Positions 13,930 through 22,722 of a DNA stretch of 32,317 nucleotides are shown here, piece by piece (the first letter of the stretch is position 1; every line of letters begins with the position of its first letter). Below the pieces are notes generated by a model. The model had not been told where the DNA came from. It did not search any database and saw only the letters and a program-made list of their open reading frames with translations. This DNA comes from Candidatus Galligastranaerophilus intestinavium (lineage in GTDB: Bacteria > Cyanobacteriota > Vampirovibrionia > Gastranaerophilales > Gastranaerophilaceae). A program made the translations under genes and the position numbers. Location of the stretch: NCBI GenBank assembly GCA_018716625.1, contig DVJQ01000018.1, positions 1 to 32,317 on the forward strand. The letters are read 5' to 3'.

Positions 13930-14564
13930 GATGCATAATTCAAACCCGTTTGAGATGTATTAATATCATCCGTTTTACTTTCTTCATCTCTTCCGGATAA
14001 CATTTTGCCTACTTTTTTGCCTGTGTCAAAAGCAAATATTGACACTCCGACAAGTGCAACATCAGCTGCTATTGCAAGCAATTTTTTCTTGCCTCCGCTT
14101 AAATTTTTAGTAGCATCTTGAATACTTGATGCAACTTTACTGACAAGCTCGCTTGTAGATTTTACCTCTTTTCCTGACAGAGGATTTGAAACAAGAGTTT
14201 TGAAAAGTTTTTCGCCTGCAAACATTGTGCCCATAGCACAAGTTTCTTCTATTAATGCGGCATATTGGTCCTCATCATTTAAAACCCTCATACCTGATGC
14301 AACACATAAAAGCGGGTTTACGGCTTTTGATGCAACACTTGTAACTTTTGAAGCAGCATTGGTTACACCGACCAAATTTCCCGCATCATCAACATAATTC
14401 AATATTGTAGTTGCACCCTTTTGCAAAGGCTCAATACTTGATTTAGAAGCAGCATTGACAAGATTTGTAGTTTGCGCGGCAGCAGCTCCTATTCTTCCTT
14501 TGTCGCCATGGCTTACCTTGCCTATATTTCTAATGTCAAAAATTGCAGTAGCGTACACACCCAT
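13926..14564 (-). CDS. Hypothetical protein, 212 residues, Ala/Ser/Lys-rich helices
   Basis: The start at 14564 (MGVYATAIFDIRNIG) is chosen because the region before it in the longer reading is Cys/Lys/Ile-rich and unconvincing, and AAAGG lies upstream. The body has repetitive Ala/Thr/Ser/Lys helices, for example TNAASKVTSVASKAVNPLL. A hydrophobic segment (LLAIAADVALVGVSIFAF) could be a membrane helix near the C-terminus. Its composition resembles other lineage-type proteins here. Its stop overlaps the convergent dehydrogenase stop (TTAA). The function is unknown. Confidence 0.55.
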   Translation of the reverse strand: MGVYATAIFDIRNIGKVSHGDKGRIGAAAAQTTNLVNAASKSSIEPLQKGATTILNYVDDAGNLVGVTNAASKVTSVASKAVNPLLCVASGMRVLNDEDQYAALIEETCAMGTMFAGEKLFKTLVSNPLSGKEVKSTSELVSKVASSIQDATKNLSGGKKKLLAIAADVALVGVSIFAFDTGKKVGKMLSGRDEESKTDDINTSQTGLNYAS

Positions 14565-14749
14565 AGAAATACTAACCTTTAAAACCTTTCCACAAATAAA
14601 TAAAGTATTTTTACATTTAAAAATTGCGATACAGACCAAAATTTTAATATTTATTTACAAAATAAAAATATAGCAAAGTCACGCTTTACATCAAGGTTAA
14701 TATTTACTACAATAAACTTGCAAGGAGCATTTTATTTTTGGAGGATATT

Positions 14750-16018
14750 TTGGATATTAAACCTTTAGAAGCAATAGTTTACAATCAGGAAAAAGTCGAC
14801 ATTAAAGAGGTTATTGCACCGCCATACGATGTTATAACAAGTGATTATCAGGATGAGCTTTACAAAAAATCACCCTATAACATTGTGCGCTTAATACTCA
14901 CAAAAGGCGAAAACAGATATGAAGATGCAAAAGACTTTTTTGAAAAATGGCTTGATGAAAAAGTTTTAATACACACCCAAAAACCTTGTATTTTTTATTT
15001 AATTCAAAAATACACAACCGAAAACGGCAAAAAAATTGAAAGAAAAGGTTTTATTGCAAGAAATAAAATAGAAAAATTTGAAACAAAAAAAGTTCTCCCG
15101 CATGAGTTTACAATGGGCGGCCCAAAAGAGGATAGACTAAAACTTACAAAAGCTTGCGAAGCTAATTTTAGCCAGATTTTTCTTGTATACAACGACCCAA
15201 AAAAAGAGATAGAAACAAAAATTTTACCAAAATATCAATCTCAAAAACCATTCATTGACGTTACTGACGACAACGGAGTTCAAAATATCGTATATTTAAT
15301 TGACGATGAAAATGACATAAAAGTGTTTGAAAAAACCCTTGAAGATAAAAGTGTGCTTATTGCAGACGGTCATCACAGGTACGAAACCGCCATGGCATAC
15401 TCGGAAATTTCAAAAAATCCCGAGGCGCAATATGTAATGAGCTATTTTACAAACGCGGATGACGAAAATCTAATCATTTTCCCAACCCACAGAATAATTA
15501 CAAAATTTATTGAGCCCTATATACTTTTAGAAGCCGTTAAAAAGTACTTCGATATGGAAGAATTTACTTTTAACAGTGCAAATAAACAAAAAGTAAAAGA
15601 GCAGTTCCTTGAAGCTATTGAAAAAAGTAATGCAAAGGTTATTTCAATGGGGCTTTATATGAAAAACGTTAATAAATTCTATCTGCTAAAACTAAAAGAC
15701 GGTATGACAGATATGGTAGATGCCCCTGATGTACTCAAAAAGCTCGATTTAACCGTTCTGCATGATTTAATTATAACAAAGGAACTTGGTTATTCAAAAG
15801 AAGAACAAATGTCGCAAAAAGGTATCAAATACATTAAACAAGAGTTTGAAGCATTTGATATGATAGATTCAGGTAAAGCAGAGGCATCTTTTATTATGGC
15901 TTATCCAAAAATGAAAGATATTATTGAAATATCTTCTCAAGGTCAAAGAATGCCGCAAAAATCAACTTACTTCTATCCAAAATTGTTAAGCGGCATTGTC
16001 ATAAACCCTTTAAAATAA
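14750..16018 (+). CDS. DUF1015 family protein
   Basis: The product has about 422 residues. The N-terminus DIKPLEAIVYN and IAPPYDVI match the start of DUF1015, and the family block IADGHHRYETAMAYSE is intact. The TTG at 14750 is preferred because the family begins with IKPF and GGAGG lies 5 nt upstream. A TTG at 14738 also has AAGGAG at 10 nt. The biochemical role of DUF1015 is not established; in some genomes it neighbours serine or glycolate metabolism genes. Here it is 14 bp before a debranching enzyme on the same strand. Confidence 0.8.
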   Translation: MDIKPLEAIVYNQEKVDIKEVIAPPYDVITSDYQDELYKKSPYNIVRLILTKGENRYEDAKDFFEKWLDEKVLIHTQKPCIFYLIQKYTTENGKKIERKGFIARNKIEKFETKKVLPHEFTMGGPKEDRLKLTKACEANFSQIFLVYNDPKKEIETKILPKYQSQKPFIDVTDDNGVQNIVYLIDDENDIKVFEKTLEDKSVLIADGHHRYETAMAYSEISKNPEAQYVMSYFTNADDENLIIFPTHRIITKFIEPYILLEAVKKYFDMEEFTFNSANKQKVKEQFLEAIEKSNAKVISMGLYMKNVNKFYLLKLKDGMTDMVDAPDVLKKLDLTVLHDLIITKELGYSKEEQMSQKGIKYIKQEFEAFDMIDSGKAEASFIMAYPKMKDIIEISSQGQRMPQKSTYFYPKLLSGIVINPLK

Positions 16019-16032
16019 AATAAAGGATACAT

Positions 16033-18195
16033 ATGTCTTTTGTTACAAATTCAAAAACAAATCTTGGCGCAAGCCTTGATTCCGACGGCAAAAAGGTAAA
16101 TTTCAGACTGTACTCAAAAAATGCAACCATGGTAATTTTGTGCATTTTTGAAAGACCGACGGGCGAAAATGCTGTTATGAATTTAAAAATGCAAAAACAA
16201 AAAGGTAGTGACATCTGGGAAACTTCCGTAAAGACATATGCTCTTAAAGATTTAAAAGTACCGATTTTTTACGGCTTTAGGGTTTTTGGACCAAATTGGC
16301 AATACAAAGACAACTTTGAAGTTGGCACAGACATTGGCTTTATTTCAAAAGTCGATGAATACGGAAATCGTTTTAATCCCAACAAAATAGCCTATGACCC
16401 TTATTCAAAAGAAATAAGCCACCTGCCTTCAGATGTTTGCCCCGGTCTTGAAATTTTTCGCTCTGATGATGAAAATTATCTTAAAGATAATGCAAAGCAA
16501 GCGCCGAAATCGGTCTTTTATCTTGATAGTGAAAAAAATATCGCAACTGTGGAAAAACGCCCCTTTTGTGAGGAAATAATAGCGGAAACTCACATAAAAG
16601 ATATGACATACAATGTCACAATGAAAGAAGGAGGAACATACCTTGGAGCTGCAAAATTTGCTCCTGTTATCAAGAGAATGGGCTTCACCATGGTAGAGTT
16701 TTTGCCGCTACAAGAGTTTGACTTTAGAGAAGACGGGCAAAACTACTGGGGATATATGACTCTCAATTTCTTTTCACCCTCAAGACACTATTCCTACAGC
16801 AAGAGGTACGGGAAAATACTGGATGAGTTTCGCGAAATGGTTGACGCGTTTCACAAAAACGGTATAAAAGTTTGTATGGATGTAGTCTATAATCACACCG
16901 GAGAAGCACGAATACATTGGCACAACAATGATAATGCGTCTTTGATGTCATACGCCTTAATAGACAATCAAAGTTATTACAAACTTACAACCAACGCTCA
17001 TCAGGGAAGCTGTTGCGACAGTAAAAAAGAAAGAAATTACTACAGGCAAAATTCAGGATGTCACAATGATACAAACTCAACCAACGAAGGTTTTTGCAAC
17101 CTTGTAGCAGATTCTGTTGCTTTTTGGGCAAAACAAGGGGTAGACGCTTTTCGTTTTGACCTTGCAGTATCGCTTATGGACACCTCAGAGGATGATAAAG
17201 CAAAATACTGTGCACACACAAGCTTTTGTGCAAATTTGGCAAACGAACTTGAAAAAAGAGGAGTAAAAGTAATTGACAATCCAAATGAAGCACAAGAAGG
17301 TATTATGCTTATAGCGGAACCTTGGACTTGCTCGGGTGAAAATTCTTATCAGTTGGGAAATTTTCCTCGCAATTGGATGGAATGGAATGATGTTTCAAGA
17401 GATACCATAAGACGCGCAGCACTTTACCCTGCCCATATTACCTTATATGATGTAATAAATATATTTGAAGGCACAAAAAGTCGCTTTAAAGATAAATACG
17501 GAGCAATAAATTACATATGTTGCCATGACGGCTTTAGTCTGTATGATTGCAACAGCTACTCAAAACCGAATCCCGACACAACAGGAGGTTCGCCTTGGGA
17601 AATATGTTCAGATAATCAAAACAATGAGGAGATAAAGGAAAACGCCATTAAAAAAGAACTTACCATGTTGTTTTTATCAAAAGGCGTTCCCATGATGCAG
17701 TTGGGCGATATAATAATGCACTCAAAATGCGGCAACAACAACAGCTACAATCTTGATGACGGTACAAATTATTACAACTATTCAGCTGCGAATAAAAAAG
17801 GTACTTTTCAAAACAGAATTTTTGAATTTTGCAAAAATCTGATTAACTTTAGAAAATCAAACCCTGTATTTAGTTTAGCAAATTATAATGAAAAATTGAC
17901 ATATTTTAACGAACATTCTCAACAAATCGACGTTAACAGTGAAAATTTAAAATCAGACTACAGTAAAAACTATATAGGTATAAAAGTTGAAAACAACAGT
18001 GGCGATTTTTTCATTGCCTTTTCAAAACACCCCTTTGATTACAAATTTAAACTTCCAAAAGCACAGGAAAACAAAAACTGGTATATACTTTTTGATACCT
18101 CAAACAAAGAACATATAACTTTTGAACCAAAAGAGTTTTTCGGGCTTGAATATGTGCTAAATCCTAACTCTATGGTAGTTTTTAAAGAGTTATAA
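16033..18195 (+). CDS. glgX: Glycogen debranching enzyme, GH13 (GlgX/isoamylase type)
   Basis: The product has 720 residues. A CBM48-like N-terminal domain (NFRLYSKNATMVILCIFERPTG) comes before a GH13 catalytic barrel. Conserved regions in order are DVVYNHTGEA, FRFDLA with the nucleophile D376, IAEPWTC with the acid/base E429, and CHDGFSLYD with D499. The length and the YNHTGE and IAEPW forms match GlgX/isoamylase, which hydrolyses alpha-1,6 branches of glycogen. Pullulanase is a weaker alternative. RBS AAAGGA is well placed. It follows DUF1015; no glycogen synthase is in the window. Confidence 0.9.
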   Translation: MSFVTNSKTNLGASLDSDGKKVNFRLYSKNATMVILCIFERPTGENAVMNLKMQKQKGSDIWETSVKTYALKDLKVPIFYGFRVFGPNWQYKDNFEVGTDIGFISKVDEYGNRFNPNKIAYDPYSKEISHLPSDVCPGLEIFRSDDENYLKDNAKQAPKSVFYLDSEKNIATVEKRPFCEEIIAETHIKDMTYNVTMKEGGTYLGAAKFAPVIKRMGFTMVEFLPLQEFDFREDGQNYWGYMTLNFFSPSRHYSYSKRYGKILDEFREMVDAFHKNGIKVCMDVVYNHTGEARIHWHNNDNASLMSYALIDNQSYYKLTTNAHQGSCCDSKKERNYYRQNSGCHNDTNSTNEGFCNLVADSVAFWAKQGVDAFRFDLAVSLMDTSEDDKAKYCAHTSFCANLANELEKRGVKVIDNPNEAQEGIMLIAEPWTCSGENSYQLGNFPRNWMEWNDVSRDTIRRAALYPAHITLYDVINIFEGTKSRFKDKYGAINYICCHDGFSLYDCNSYSKPNPDTTGGSPWEICSDNQNNEEIKENAIKKELTMLFLSKGVPMMQLGDIIMHSKCGNNNSYNLDDGTNYYNYSAANKKGTFQNRIFEFCKNLINFRKSNPVFSLANYNEKLTYFNEHSQQIDVNSENLKSDYSKNYIGIKVENNSGDFFIAFSKHPFDYKFKLPKAQENKNWYILFDTSNKEHITFEPKEFFGLEYVLNPNSMVVFKEL

Positions 18196-18298
18196 CAAAA
18201 TAAATTCTTAAATTTTAATTAATTTTTTAATGTTTTTTATAAAACAGAGTAATAATAGCATTGTTGGAAGTACAGATGATATTTGAAAGGAGTTAATT

Positions 18299-18757
18299 AT
18301 GAAATTTTTAATTAAAAAATCACCTGACAATTTCATTAAATCGGTTAACGATGAAATAAGCTCTATTTTAAATAGAAACTTTGACAGCTTTTTCCCTGAA
18401 TACATTCTAAACGAAGATACTCAGGACAAATATGCAATGCCGGTTGAAATACACGAAAAAGACACTCAATATAATATAAAAGCTGAATTGCCGGGAGTTA
18501 AAAAAGAAGATCTTGATATTGACATCGACAAAAACTATCTGACAATAAACGCAAAAAGAAAAGAAGAGCACAAAGAAGATACAAAAGGCTTCAGAAAATC
18601 AGAGTTCAGATACGGTGAATTTTCAAGAACGGTATATTTCCCGCAAGAAATTGATGTCGAAAAAACAAAAGCAAAACTTGAACATGGTATTTTGGCAATC
18701 GAAGCACCAAAACTTGCCGCAGAAAAAACTAACGGCAAAAAACTTACGGTTGAATAA
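18299..18757 (+). CDS. Small heat shock protein Hsp20 (alpha-crystallin domain)
   Basis: The product has 152 residues. A short N-terminal arm leads into the alpha-crystallin domain, from MPVEIHEKDTQYNIKAELPGVKKEDLDIDIDKNYLTINAKRK to GILAIEAPK, with the typical ELPGV turn and FSR-type strand (GEFSRTVYFP). The C-terminus lacks a clear I-x-I/V motif. The product forms an ATP-independent holdase oligomer. GGAG lies 7 nt before the ATG. No CIRCE element is visible upstream. A hairpin terminator follows. Confidence 0.95.
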   Translation: MKFLIKKSPDNFIKSVNDEISSILNRNFDSFFPEYILNEDTQDKYAMPVEIHEKDTQYNIKAELPGVKKEDLDIDIDKNYLTINAKRKEEHKEDTKGFRKSEFRYGEFSRTVYFPQEIDVEKTKAKLEHGILAIEAPKLAAEKTNGKKLTVE

Positions 18758-18778
18758 TTCGCAACTTTATAAAAGAAA

Positions 18779-18806
18779 GGCTCCCCCAAACAGGGAGTCT
18801 TTTTTA
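18779..18806 (+). terminator. Rho-independent terminator of hsp20
   Basis: GGCTCCC (18779-18785) and GGGAGTC (18793-18799) pair with one G-T wobble around a 7-nt loop, followed by TTTTTT. Confidence 0.85.
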
Positions 18807-18808
18807 CT

Positions 18809-19381
18809 CTATGCGAACAAATGACCAAAATGCAGCAAAATTCCCGCTATTGCACCAAAAGCAAGATAGATAAGCGGATCTTTTTTGATTTTTAAACTAA
18901 ATATTAATAAAATAACAAAAAGCAAAAATGCTTTAAAATCAACGTTATTAAAAACAAAATCAGAAAAATTATTAAATTTGACAACAGATTCCAAAAATAA
19001 CCTGAAGGCAACAGCTGCAAGCATTGCAGCACAAACAGGGCGAAGCGTATACATAATTGAATTCAAAACGGGGCTGTCTTTAAATTTTTTAAGCATTTTT
19101 GATACCAACAAAACAAAGAAAAAAGAAGGCAGCATAATTGACATCGTTGCACAAAAAGAGCCTAAAATGCCTGCGGTTTTAAAACCTGCAAAAGTTGCCA
19201 CATTCAAACCTACAGGACCGGGGGTAATGCTTGAAACAGCCAGCATTTGAGACAATTCTTTAGAAGAAAACCAGCCGTAGACCTCACTCATATGATACAA
19301 AAAAGGCAAGGTCGCATATCCTCCGCCAAAGGAAAACAGGCCTATTTTTGCAAATTCAAAACACAAAAGAAGAAAAGTCAT
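18809..19381 (-). CDS. Chromate transporter, second half-subunit (ChrA family)
   Basis: The product has 190 residues with about six hydrophobic segments. The N-terminal FSFGGGYATLPFL and the later SSITPGPVGLNVATFAGF are the duplicated ChrA signatures. It overlaps the upstream half by 4 bp (ATGA). The family exports chromate or related oxyanions, possibly with proton antiport, but many members are only inferred. A two-gene short-chain ChrA is common in anaerobes. Confidence 0.9.
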   Translation of the reverse strand: MTFLLLCFEFAKIGLFSFGGGYATLPFLYHMSEVYGWFSSKELSQMLAVSSITPGPVGLNVATFAGFKTAGILGSFCATMSIMLPSFFFVLLVSKMLKKFKDSPVLNSIMYTLRPVCAAMLAAVAFRLFLESVVKFNNFSDFVFNNVDFKAFLLFVILLIFSLKIKKDPLIYLAFGAIAGILLHFGHLFA

Positions 19382-19923
19382 TTCGCCTCTCCTTTTAAAA
19401 ACTTAGCTCGCAAAGTTCCCAATAAAACGGCAAGCAGAATTATTATCGCAGGAGAAATACCAAAAATACACATAAAAAACGCCGTTAAAAAAAACAACAT
19501 AGTTAATTTATCGATAATTGAAACACTCCAAACCTCTTTTACAGTGAGGATTATAAGGATAATTACCGCAACATTTACACCCCAAAAAATATCATTTACA
19601 ACAACTGATTTTAACAGCAAACCGACAAAAGAGGCGATTAAAAGTATTGCAACAAAAGGCGCAAGTGTAAGACCCAAAAGCGCACAAAAGGCACCCGTTT
19701 TGCCCCTTAATTTATAGCCTGCCAACATAATGGTATTTGGCGCAATAATCCCCGGGATACATTGACCCATGGCATAAAAATCTATAATCTCCTCGCGCGA
19801 AAGCCAAGCTCTCTTTTCACTGAATTCACTAACCAAAAGCGGCACTATAACATAGCCGCCGCCTAAAAGTAAGGCGCCGATTTTTACACAAACAAAAAAG
19901 AGTTCGCTTGGTTTGATTTTCAT
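19378..19923 (-). CDS. Chromate transporter, first half-subunit (ChrA family)
   Basis: The product has 181 residues with the same architecture: LLGGGYVIVPLLVSEF and YAMGQCIPGIIAPNTIMLAGY repeat the ChrA motifs. The two halves presumably pair in the membrane. No Shine-Dalgarno sequence is present. TAAAAT ends 6 nt before the ATG, so the transcript appears leaderless. It diverges from the LexA-like gene with 74 bp between start codons, so the LexA-type palindrome could also touch its control. Confidence 0.9.
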   Translation of the reverse strand: MKIKPSELFFVCVKIGALLLGGGYVIVPLLVSEFSEKRAWLSREEIIDFYAMGQCIPGIIAPNTIMLAGYKLRGKTGAFCALLGLTLAPFVAILLIASFVGLLLKSVVVNDIFWGVNVAVIILIILTVKEVWSVSIIDKLTMLFFLTAFFMCIFGISPAIIILLAVLLGTLRAKFLKGEAK

Positions 19924-19962
19924 TTCTAAATTTTAGCGCAAAAAATACAATAAAAAAATTAC

Positions 19963-19991
19963 TTGACAAATTATGTACAATTGTACATAAT
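19963..19991 (+). promoter_or_regulatory. Promoter with a perfect 22-bp operator palindrome before lexA-like gene
   Basis: TTGACA (19963-19968), 17 nt, then CATAAT (19986-19991). The spacer and -10 box lie inside a perfect palindrome, half-sites ATTATGTACAA and TTGTACATAAT, at 19970-19991. The -10 box ends 6 nt before the ATG, so the transcript should be leaderless. Repressor binding here would cover the polymerase site. It is the only such palindrome I saw in the window. Confidence 0.8.
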
Positions 19992-19997
19992 ATAAAT

Positions 19998-20579
19998 ATG
20001 AAGAATTTAACACAAAAGCAAAGAGAGTTCTTCGAACATCTGAAAGAAAGCTATGGGAAAGACGCCCTTCCGAGTCTGGAAAATATAAGACAAGATTTTA
20101 ATTTTAAGTCAAGAAACTCAGTTGCTCAATACATTAACGCATTGAAAATTTCTAACCTCCTTGAAGAACGCTCGGGCAGACTCTACATCGCAAATACTGC
20201 CCGCGGCGCATTTCTTTTTGATACAAAAGTCAGAGCAGGATTTGCAAATGCACTGGATGACAGCGTTGAAAAATTAATATCTTTTGATGAAGAATTAAAC
20301 CTCAATAGCCCTTCTGTTTTTGTTTTTAAGGTAGCAGGCGACTCTATGGTGGAGCTTGGAATTTATGAAGGAGATTATGTAAGCATTAGAAAAACAAGCG
20401 AAGCAAGGGACAAAGACATTGTACTTGCAAATGTTGACGGCATATTCACACTTAAAACCTACAGACAAAAGGGCTCTAGCGTTTGGCTTGAACCCGCAAA
20501 TTCTTCTTACAAAAACATTTATCCGAAAAACTCGCTCACCATTTTTGGGGTAGCAGTTGGAATAATGAGGAAATTTTAA
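19998..20579 (+). CDS. LexA/UmuD-like S24 self-cleaving repressor
   Basis: The product has 193 residues. A LexA-type winged helix (TQKQREFFEHLKES..ENIRQDFNFKSRNSVAQYINAL) is followed by an S24 peptidase domain. The catalytic Ser is in GDSM (S116) and the Lys in FTLKTY (K153). A-G at A80-G81 in VRAGF is the likely self-cleavage bond. It therefore combines DNA binding with UmuD-style processing. It is followed by a Y-family polymerase with a 1-bp overlap and preceded by its probable operator. Expression is expected to rise after DNA damage when RecA filaments provoke cleavage. Confidence 0.9.
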   Translation: MKNLTQKQREFFEHLKESYGKDALPSLENIRQDFNFKSRNSVAQYINALKISNLLEERSGRLYIANTARGAFLFDTKVRAGFANALDDSVEKLISFDEELNLNSPSVFVFKVAGDSMVELGIYEGDYVSIRKTSEARDKDIVLANVDGIFTLKTYRQKGSSVWLEPANSSYKNIYPKNSLTIFGVAVGIMRKF

Positions 20580-21769
20580 TGCCAAAATACAATGTAATAG
20601 CTCTTGTTGACTGCAACAACTTTTTTGCTTCCTGTGAAATTCTTTTCAATCCGACCCTGAAAGGCAAGCCTGTTTGCGTACTTTCAAATAATGACGGTTG
20701 TATTGTTGCGCGTTCAAACGAGGCAAAAGCCCTTGGTATAAAAATGGGAATGCCTTATTTTATGGCAAAAAAACAGTTTAAAAACGTAATTTATTTATCA
20801 GGCAACCACTCTCGTTACAATGAAATTTCAAAACGAGTTATGACAAAACTCTACGACTACACTCCAAATGTTGAAGTATATTCGATTGATGAGGCCTTTT
20901 TGGACTTAGGCGGCACAAGAAAACTGCACAGGTGCTCTTATGAAGAAATAATAGAAAAAATCCGCCTTGACATAAAAAATGATATAGGGATTGATGTTTC
21001 AATAGGACTTTCTTACTCAAAAACACTTGCAAAACTTGCTTGCGAGAAGGCAAAAGAACTAAACAAAAAAAATCCCGACATTGGCACATATAAAATCGGC
21101 TACAGAAGAATTAAAGACGAACTTAAAATTACACCGATTGAGGACATTTGGGGGGTTGGCTTCAATACTGCGTCACTGTTGAGAAAACACTACATCTCAA
21201 GCGCTTATAATTTTACAACCCAAAACGACGCTTGGATTAAAAGAGTAATGGGCAAAGTCGGTCTTGACCTTAAATATGAACTTTTGGGAGAATGCGCAAG
21301 CCCTGTAAATCCTAACGAAACACTGCCAAAAAGCATACAAAAAACAGCCTCTTTTGCAAATTTTACATCAGATAAAACTTTTATTGCAAACGCACTCAGC
21401 TACCACTGCCACAGAGTTTGCAAAAAATTAAGACACCACGGGTTAATGTCAGGTGTCATAAGCATTATGCTAAGAACCAAAAATTTTTATGTATTAAGCA
21501 GCAAAGCAACTCTTGAAACTCCGACAAATTCAGAGTTTGAATTTAATTTAAAAATCAAAGAAATGCTTGACGAGATTTACAACCCGAACATAATTTATCG
21601 CTCCTGCGGGGTTACGGCTTTAAAGTTGACTTGCGAAAATAACTGTCAAATGTCACTTTTTAACTCTGAAAGAATTACAAAAAATCAAAAATTATCAAAC
21701 GCATGGGATAAAATAGAAGAAAAATTCGGACGCGCAAAATTGCACCTTGGTACAAATGCACTAAATTAA
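20579..21769 (+). CDS. umuC: Y-family translesion DNA polymerase (UmuC/DinP type)
   Basis: The product has 396 residues. ALVDCNNFFASCE is the first metal-binding Asp motif, and YSIDEAFLDLGG carries the second Asp-Glu pair. ARSNEAKALGIKMGMPYF is the typical fingers sequence. GVGFNTASLLRKH is a helix-hairpin-helix-like motif. The C-terminal little-finger region ends CQMSLFN, which resembles a clamp-binding motif (QxxLF). It is coupled to the LexA/UmuD-like gene (TAATG), so the pair is likely the SOS translesion module. Confidence 0.95.
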   Translation: MPKYNVIALVDCNNFFASCEILFNPTLKGKPVCVLSNNDGCIVARSNEAKALGIKMGMPYFMAKKQFKNVIYLSGNHSRYNEISKRVMTKLYDYTPNVEVYSIDEAFLDLGGTRKLHRCSYEEIIEKIRLDIKNDIGIDVSIGLSYSKTLAKLACEKAKELNKKNPDIGTYKIGYRRIKDELKITPIEDIWGVGFNTASLLRKHYISSAYNFTTQNDAWIKRVMGKVGLDLKYELLGECASPVNPNETLPKSIQKTASFANFTSDKTFIANALSYHCHRVCKKLRHHGLMSGVISIMLRTKNFYVLSSKATLETPTNSEFEFNLKIKEMLDEIYNPNIIYRSCGVTALKLTCENNCQMSLFNSERITKNQKLSNAWDKIEEKFGRAKLHLGTNALN

Positions 21770-21789
21770 ACAAAATTTACAATTTAATA

Positions 21790-21818
21790 TTGATGTTATT
21801 TTTTGTTTCATATAAAAT
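21790..21818 (+). promoter_or_regulatory. Promoter of rpsO
   Basis: TTGATG (21790-21795), a 17-nt spacer and TAAAAT (21813-21818). A start near 21825 gives a 44-nt leader. Confidence 0.6.
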
Positions 21819-21868
21819 AGACTCACCACCGATATTTAACGTTAGATATTAAATTAAAAGGATTTAAA

Positions 21869-22138
21869 ATGACAATTAACTTAAAAAACAAACAAGAATT
21901 AATCGAAAAATTTGGCGCAAACGCTAAAGACAGCGGCAGTGTTGAAGTCCAAGTTGCAATGCTTTCTCAAAAAATTGCAGAATTAACCGAACACTTAAAA
22001 ACAAATGCTAAAGACTTTCAAGCAAAACGCGGTCTTTTGATGATGGTAGGCGGAAGAAAAAGAATGCTTACATACATTAAAAAATCTGATATTGAAAAAT
22101 ACAGAAAACTTATAAAAGAATTAAACATCAGAGGTTAA
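21869..22138 (+). CDS. rpsO: 30S ribosomal protein S15
   Basis: The product has 89 residues, exactly the family length. The four-helix pattern is intact: GSVEVQVAMLSQKIAELTEHLKTNAKDF, then RGLLMMVGGRKRMLTYIKK. It binds 16S rRNA near helices 20-22. AAAGGA lies 8 nt before the ATG. A strong terminator follows, and no pnp gene is adjacent, unlike many genomes. S15 often represses its own mRNA; the leader (21825-21868) contains a TAACGTTA palindrome, but I cannot assign a regulator fold. Confidence 0.97.
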   Translation: MTINLKNKQELIEKFGANAKDSGSVEVQVAMLSQKIAELTEHLKTNAKDFQAKRGLLMMVGGRKRMLTYIKKSDIEKYRKLIKELNIRG

Positions 22139-22160
22139 AGTAATAATTAAATATATAAAA

Positions 22161-22190
22161 CAGGCACATTAAATTGTGCCTGTTTTTTTT
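22161..22190 (+). terminator. Rho-independent terminator of rpsO
   Basis: CAGGCACA (22161-22168) and TGTGCCTG (22175-22182) pair perfectly around a 6-nt loop, followed by eight T's. Confidence 0.9.
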
Positions 22191-22259
22191 GCAAAGCAAA
22201 AAGCAAAATATTTTTTTCTCAAGTTTTTTAGGAACATCAGCAAATGCAAAGGAGACAAA

Positions 22260-22619
22260 ATGAAAGTTAATTCAATAAATAATTCGCTAAACTTTGGCAG
22301 AGTATTTGCAGTCACAGGATCAAAAGAAAACATGCAAAAACTTGGACAAGAACTTGAACTTGAACACAAAAATATGATTGTAATGCCAGCAACAGATCTT
22401 TATGTCGGTAAAAATACCAAAGGGCTTTGTGCAAGAGCAGCAAAACAAGGTGATGAAATTTGCTTTATAATTACAGGCAAAGAGGATATGGACAAAGTAA
22501 AATATATGCAATACGGTTGGGGCTCAACACATGGCGTAAGCAAACATATAACAGATTTTATCAAACTTGATGATATTAAAAAAGCTGCAAGCAAAATAAT
22601 TAGCACAATTAAAGAGTAA
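22260..22619 (+). CDS. Hypothetical protein, 119 residues
   Basis: The start at 22260 has AAAGGAGA 5-6 nt upstream. It opens MKVNSINNSLNFGRVFAVTGS, then alternates helices and strands (IVMPATDLYVGKNTKG, DEICFIITGKEDMDKVKYM) and ends in a Lys-rich helix. It looks like a small alpha/beta cytoplasmic protein. N-terminal 'N..NF.G.V.AV' reads like the lineage-type N-terminus of other proteins in the group. No catalytic motif is evident. It is followed by a 12-bp dyad before the next gene. Confidence 0.65.
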   Translation: MKVNSINNSLNFGRVFAVTGSKENMQKLGQELELEHKNMIVMPATDLYVGKNTKGLCARAAKQGDEICFIITGKEDMDKVKYMQYGWGSTHGVSKHITDFIKLDDIKKAASKIISTIKE

Positions 22620-22661
22620 AACAAACAGACCCGCAACACTGTAGCGCCATTACTTTTAAAA

Positions 22662-22697
22662 ACTGCAAGTATTTTCCATTTATACAATACTTGCAGT
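22662..22697. promoter_or_regulatory. 12-bp dyad upstream of a leaderless start
   Basis: ACTGCAAGTATT (22662-22673) and its exact complement (22686-22697) are separated by 12 nt. They end 13 bp before the extended -10 TGATATAAT (22708-22716), which itself ends 6 nt before the ATG at 22723. The dyad lies where a -35 box or operator would be; a terminator role is less likely because no U-tract follows. Confidence 0.5.
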
Positions 22698-22722
22698 CAA
22701 GGGTTTGTGATATAATTTTCTT

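Noticed and set aside
16763-16951. Minus-strand ORF with Cys/His-rich product
   Set aside because: It is a shadow of the GH13 catalytic region in glgX.
18196-18298. CIRCE/HrcA element or sigma32 promoter before hsp20
   Set aside because: No TTAGCACTC-N9-GAGTGCTAA or convincing heat-shock promoter; the stretch is only AT-rich.
22141-22259. Riboswitch or pnp gene after rpsO
   Set aside because: Only a simple terminator and the binding site of the next gene are found.
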